Under the pieces are notes generated by a model. That model was not told where the DNA came from, did no database searches, and saw nothing but the letters and a program-made list of their open reading frames with translations. Of a stretch of 64,000 nucleotides of DNA, positions 61,036 through 64,000 are shown one piece after another. The stretch covers positions 3,224,001 through 3,288,000 of the forward strand of contig CBDHHE010000001.1 of NCBI GenBank assembly GCA_965263335.1. Reading direction: 5' to 3'. A program made the position numbers and the translations under genes. This stretch comes from Thermohalobaculum sp965263335 (lineage in GTDB: Bacteria; Pseudomonadota; Alphaproteobacteria; Rhodobacterales; Rhodobacteraceae). Positions within the stretch are counted from its first letter, which is position 1; each line of letters opens with the position of its first letter.

Positions 61036-61887
61036 TCACGACAGGCTTCCGGCGAGCTGATCGACATAGGGGTTAGCGCTCCGATCGAGGATACGCTCGA
61101 GCGGTTCGCCATGATAGGCGCTCCATCCATCGATCCACGCGCTGCAGTCCCAGCGGAGCATCAGTTCGATCTGGCGTATCTCGTTGATGAAGATGCAGCA
61201 GAGCGCGTTGAAGACATCCCGCTCCATCCGCTCGCCGCCGGGGTTCTCGGTTGCAAAGTCTGCCGACACGCGCACGCAATCGTCAACATGCAGGAACCGG
61301 AACACGCGAGCGAGAACCACATCGTGATCCTGCAACAGATCCTCGTTGCGAAGCACAAGCACCTGTTCGGCGGGAAAGAGCCGATAGACGCGCCGCAGCT
61401 GCTCGGCATAAAAGCCACGGTCGATGCAGGCCCCGTGATACTGATGCGGTGCCCTGCGTAGCATGTTGGCCCGCTCTGCCAGCAAGGTCTCGCTAAACGT
61501 GCCCAGGACATCAGGCCGGTTGGTTCGCATCATCAGATAGTGCGAGTGGGCCCGCAGCACCGGGTCGCGCAGGATGAAAATCAGCCGAATGCGGGGATTG
61601 TAGTCCCAGATCCGGCGCATGGCCGGCGCGTGATACATATATTTCGGTGTCGCTTCGCCCCGGACAACTCCCTGAGACGGTTCGGCGAAGTTCGCGTGAT
61701 AGTCCTGCAGACGTCCGGGCGCGGCCATGGCCGACCAGTCGCGCGTCTCGTCGCTAAAAAAGTGCAGCTCCTTCCTGGCGGCAAAACTGATCTGCGGGTG
61801 CGCGGCGAGAAAGCGCCAGAGCGCCGTCGTCCCGCCCTTCTGCGTCCCCGCGATGATGAAATCGATCCGATCCTGGGCCTCAGCCAT
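61036..61887 (-). CDS. Sulfotransferase family protein
   Basis: 283 aa. Phosphosulfate loop FIIAGTQKGGTTALWRFL (about residues 10-27) and 3'-phosphate site FILRDPVLRAHSHY with the conserved RDP and Ser are clear; the KELHFFSDE segment holds the catalytic region. Closest to heparan sulfotransferase-type bacterial enzymes. It overlaps the small protein gene at 61880, so it is coupled to it. Third sulfotransferase-like protein of the window. Predicted acceptor is a glycan; not shown. Confidence 0.9.
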   Translation of the reverse strand: MAEAQDRIDFIIAGTQKGGTTALWRFLAAHPQISFAARKELHFFSDETRDWSAMAAPGRLQDYHANFAEPSQGVVRGEATPKYMYHAPAMRRIWDYNPRIRLIFILRDPVLRAHSHYLMMRTNRPDVLGTFSETLLAERANMLRRAPHQYHGACIDRGFYAEQLRRVYRLFPAEQVLVLRNEDLLQDHDVVLARVFRFLHVDDCVRVSADFATENPGGERMERDVFNALCCIFINEIRQIELMLRWDCSAWIDGWSAYHGEPLERILDRSANPYVDQLAGSLS

Positions 61888-62308
61888 CGGGTGTGCGCAA
61901 CCCCCGGTTCTGGTCCAGCGCCGCAACGCCGCGCCTGAGTTCGGACGCGGCGCCTGAGACGAGATCGCGGGCCAACTCGTCCGGGGTCAGCAGAAGCGGG
62001 CTGTTGGGCAGCATCAGCCGCGTGTCGGCCACCGCCGCGATCACTTCGTGTGGCTGTCCGTCCAGCAGAACCTCCGGCACCGGCCAGCGAAAACCGAACG
62101 GGCCCTCTAGGCCTTTCGCGAGACCGCTGCGGAACACTCCCAAACCGATGCGGGCGGCGTGTGTCCCGTCGACGAACAGGTCGACCTCCGCAATCTGCGC
62201 CGGTGCGGCCTCGTTCACGACCCAGCCGCGAAGCTCCCCAAGCTCGATCCTCCGATGCAGAGCGCCCGCAAATTCGGTGCCGGCAAGGCCTTGCCATAAC
62301 GCCGCCAT
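61880..62308 (-). CDS. Small stand-alone protein with the GW beta-sandwich module
   Basis: 142 aa, no signal peptide, no named family. Its core, ELGELRGWVVNEAAPAQIAEVDL, reads GW-V-V/N...V-D-L-F-V-D-G and matches the two C-terminal modules of the 1057-aa glycosyltransferase at 46934 (LIRGWVVDLSDQAR, VALFLDGRF). GFRWPVPEVLLDGQPHEV corresponds to the GFAFPLP end of that module. It is followed by a helical C-terminal tail. It lies 6 bp after the epimerase gene and overlaps the sulfotransferase gene. Could be a carbohydrate-binding or scaffold protein; the function is unknown. Confidence 0.7.
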   Translation of the reverse strand: MAALWQGLAGTEFAGALHRRIELGELRGWVVNEAAPAQIAEVDLFVDGTHAARIGLGVFRSGLAKGLEGPFGFRWPVPEVLLDGQPHEVIAAVADTRLMLPNSPLLLTPDELARDLVSGAASELRRGVAALDQNRGLRTPDG

Positions 62309-62314
62309 CTGGGC

Positions 62315-63247
62315 TTAGACCAGTTCGGTTGCATGGCGCTCTTGAAACCACGCCCAGGTCTGGCGCAATCCATCGGCGAGTGTCGTGGACGGCGCATATC
62401 CGAGTTCCGCGCGGGCCCGCGAGATATCGCAGTATGTGTAGCGCACTTCACCCGCACGAAAGTCGCGATAATCCACCTCGACGGGGAGCGGCGCGACGAC
62501 TTGGCGGATCTCACCAATGAGGGTGTTCAGGCTGACGGGCACGCCGGTTCCGAGTTGAAACACGCCCCCTTCCTCGCGGTTCAAACCTGCAACAATCCCC
62601 TGACAGAGATCGCCGGCGAAGACATAGTCCCGCGTCTGCGAGCCATCGCCGTAGACCACGAGCGGCTCACGATGGATCACCCTGCGCAGAAACTCGGCAA
62701 CCACAGACCCTTTGTGGAACGACCGCGGCCCATAGACATTGGAGAACCGGAGCGACACCGGGCTGAGCCCGTAGCTCGCTCCGAAGGCAGAACAATAGCC
62801 CTCCACCGCCAGCTTCGACGCCCCATAGGGAGACATCGGATGCGGGACCATGCCCTCATGAACGGGGGGATCGACCTCGCCCATGATCGCACCACCGGTC
62901 GACGCATTGACCAGACGCCGCACACCCGCGGAACGCATCGCCGAGAGCAGCGTCATCGAACCTGCGACGTTTATCTCGAAGTTGCGCTCGGGATCGGCGA
63001 TCGAATCCATAACACGGGTGTCCGCGGCCAAGTGCACGACGGCATCATGGCGGGGCAACACCCGGTCCAAGAGCTCGCGGTCGCGGATGTCGCCAGATAT
63101 GAACTCTGCATCGAGCCCGTCGAGAAACGCACGCTTTCCAAGACTTTCATTGTCGAGCACGCTCACCTGATGACCGGCAAGGCCATTCATGTGTGCGACC
63201 AGATTGGCGCCGACGAAACCGCAACCTCCAGTGATCAGCACGCGCAT
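62315..63247 (-). CDS. NAD-dependent epimerase/dehydratase
   Basis: 310-aa extended SDR. NAD motif VLITGGCGFVGANL at the start, LAADTRVMDS, ASTGGAIMG (Ser/Thr), and SPYGASKLAVE (Tyr/Lys) are present. GGAGGAG lies 6 bp before the ATG at 63247; the longer frame is unlikely. Closest to UDP-glucose 4-epimerase/UDP-glucuronate 4-epimerase-like enzymes, and more distant from the galE at 38284. Head of a five-gene minus operon: epimerase, small GW-module protein, sulfotransferase, acyltransferase, propeller protein. It may supply the sugar that is later sulfated. Confidence 0.85.
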   Translation of the reverse strand: MRVLITGGCGFVGANLVAHMNGLAGHQVSVLDNESLGKRAFLDGLDAEFISGDIRDRELLDRVLPRHDAVVHLAADTRVMDSIADPERNFEINVAGSMTLLSAMRSAGVRRLVNASTGGAIMGEVDPPVHEGMVPHPMSPYGASKLAVEGYCSAFGASYGLSPVSLRFSNVYGPRSFHKGSVVAEFLRRVIHREPLVVYGDGSQTRDYVFAGDLCQGIVAGLNREEGGVFQLGTGVPVSLNTLIGEIRQVVAPLPVEVDYRDFRAGEVRYTYCDISRARAELGYAPSTTLADGLRQTWAWFQERHATELV

Positions 63248-63381
63248 ATTCAACTCCTCCGCCTGCGTCGGGTGTTGTTCTCCTCTGGGGTGAGCCTTGA
63301 CATAGAACGGGCACCTCGTCACACGAAATTCTGTCGCTGGCTGGCGCATCCACGGCGAAGCCAGGGGTTGGGGAGTGGCCT
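63248..63381. promoter_or_regulatory. Divergent region between the epimerase operon and the last gene
   Basis: 134 bp between divergent starts; GGAGGAG for the minus gene and GGGGAG for the plus gene mark its ends. No palindrome or clear promoter boxes are evident. Confidence 0.35.
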
Positions 63382-64000
63382 GTGGCAGATCATGACGATG
63401 AGGCGATAGCAACCCTGCTGCGGGAGCTCGAGGCAGAGATCACACGCCAGAGCGACGATCTCGCGCCTCACAAGAAGCATTCGCTGTCTCGACACCTGAA
63501 TGCGCTGAAGCGTGAGCTTTCGACCGATGAACTGGCCGAAGTTGAGGGGACAGTCTGGGCCGTCCCTCCGCCGGACGATGCCCTCGCCAGTCATCTTGGC
63601 GATCAGACGCAAAGCAGGAGTGCTGAACGCCACAGCCACATCGACCCTGCGCTTCGACTGATGCCCCGACACGAGGACACCGCCAGCGCGGCGTTCCCAT
63701 CCCTCGGAGCGCTTGCAGCAAAGGCTGGAGCCGACACGTCGTCGCTTGGTGTCTGCGTGGTTGCGCCTGAGGCGATTGACCCGACGAACACCGGCGCCGA
63801 GCGTGAGATCGCATTGGCGCGCGCTTTGGCTACGATGGGGCACCGTGTTTGTCTGCTGCGCGTGGCAGAGCGCCCCGACTATGTCACGTCACCCGAGCCG
63901 CCCCCGATCGAAGGGGTCGAGACGGTTTTGCTGCCGCCTCCCCCAATCCCCTCTCGCGCCGGACCGATGTCACATCCGGTGCGCCATGCGCGCGCGGTCT
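63382..64000 (+). CDS. Probable glycosyltransferase, N-terminal part, cut by window end
   Basis: Open from a GTG at 63382 (GGGGAG 6 bp upstream) to the right edge, 206 codons. The first 55 residues (VADHDDEAIATLLRELEAE, ITRQSDD, KHSLSRHLNALKREL) look like a coiled-coil or helical extension. After an acidic/Pro-rich linker with DPALRLMPRHED comes SLGVCVVAPEAIDPT and then GAEREIALARALATMGHRVCLLRV, an N-terminal GT-B (GT4) acceptor-domain start, so the full protein is most likely a glycosyltransferase with an unusual N-terminus. It has no stop in the window. Divergent from the epimerase operon. Confidence 0.6.
   Translation, partial: MADHDDEAIATLLRELEAEITRQSDDLAPHKKHSLSRHLNALKRELSTDELAEVEGTVWAVPPPDDALASHLGDQTQSRSAERHSHIDPALRLMPRHEDTASAAFPSLGALAAKAGADTSSLGVCVVAPEAIDPTNTGAEREIALARALATMGHRVCLLRVAERPDYVTSPEPPPIEGVETVLLPPPPIPSRAGPMSHPVRHARAV

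Noticed and set aside
1..64000. tRNA, rRNA, riboswitch or integrase sites
   Set aside because: I looked at the gene-free stretches by eye and saw no cloverleaf, no rRNA signature and no integrase. A covariance-model search would be needed for certainty.

Overview
The window looks like a chromosomal segment of a marine alphaproteobacterium, most likely Rhodobacterales. The evidence is high GC, strong G/C third positions that create long antisense shadow ORFs, several RTX repeat proteins, a UgpC/MalK-type sugar ABC transporter, and a SqdB-type enzyme. This is inferred from gene content only. I see no rRNA, tRNA, CRISPR array, insertion sequence or phage gene.

Layout. (1) 1-2827: a large acidic RTX/cadherin-like protein on the minus strand runs off the left edge. 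It carries a perfect 527-bp tandem repeat and an apparent frameshift. (2) 3019-4766: an envelope operon of two YceI proteins and a cytochrome b561. (3) 4892-19266: a sugar or sugar-acid uptake and catabolism region. It has an ABC ATPase, a PfkB kinase and a TIM-barrel isomerase, divergent from the solute-binding protein and two permeases, with a YedK/HMCES gene lying between them. Next come a decayed dehydrogenase pseudogene, an FGGY kinase, an M42 peptidase, a PhyH-type dioxygenase, a 3-hydroxyisobutyrate-dehydrogenase-like enzyme and a second TIM-barrel isomerase. (4) 19259-22000: a VanZ-like protein and two glycosyltransferases. (5) 22343-26960: two convergent RTX proteins, one with a clan GH-A-like catalytic region and one with a CAP domain, sharing a hairpin terminator. 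(6) 27283-35603: precursor genes for sugar nucleotides (phosphomannomutase, ManC, GlmS, GlmU) with small membrane and regulatory genes. (7) 35853-38033: a serralysin-type RTX metalloprotease. (8) 38284-64000: a large glycan assembly locus with GalE, SqdB and another epimerase, large multidomain glycosyltransferases, three sulfotransferase-like proteins, six methyltransferase-like proteins, a DegT aminotransferase with a NeuD/PglD-like acyltransferase, WbqC, a PhyH dioxygenase and a beta-propeller glycosidase-like protein. A TetR/membrane-protein pair is embedded in it, preceded by a perfect 16-bp palindrome.

How it fits together. The ManC, phosphomannomutase, GlmS/GlmU and GalE genes can supply GDP-mannose, UDP-GlcNAc and UDP-Gal. 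SqdB would add a sulfonated sugar (UDP-sulfoquinovose), the DegT/NeuD-like pair an N-acylated amino sugar, and the methyl- and sulfotransferases would decorate the product. My best candidate for something undescribed is this locus as a pathway for a sulfonated or sulfated, methylated surface glycan or glycoprotein glycan, possibly connected with the secreted RTX proteins encoded alongside. That connection is inference; no polymerase, flippase or type I secretion gene is visible in the window.
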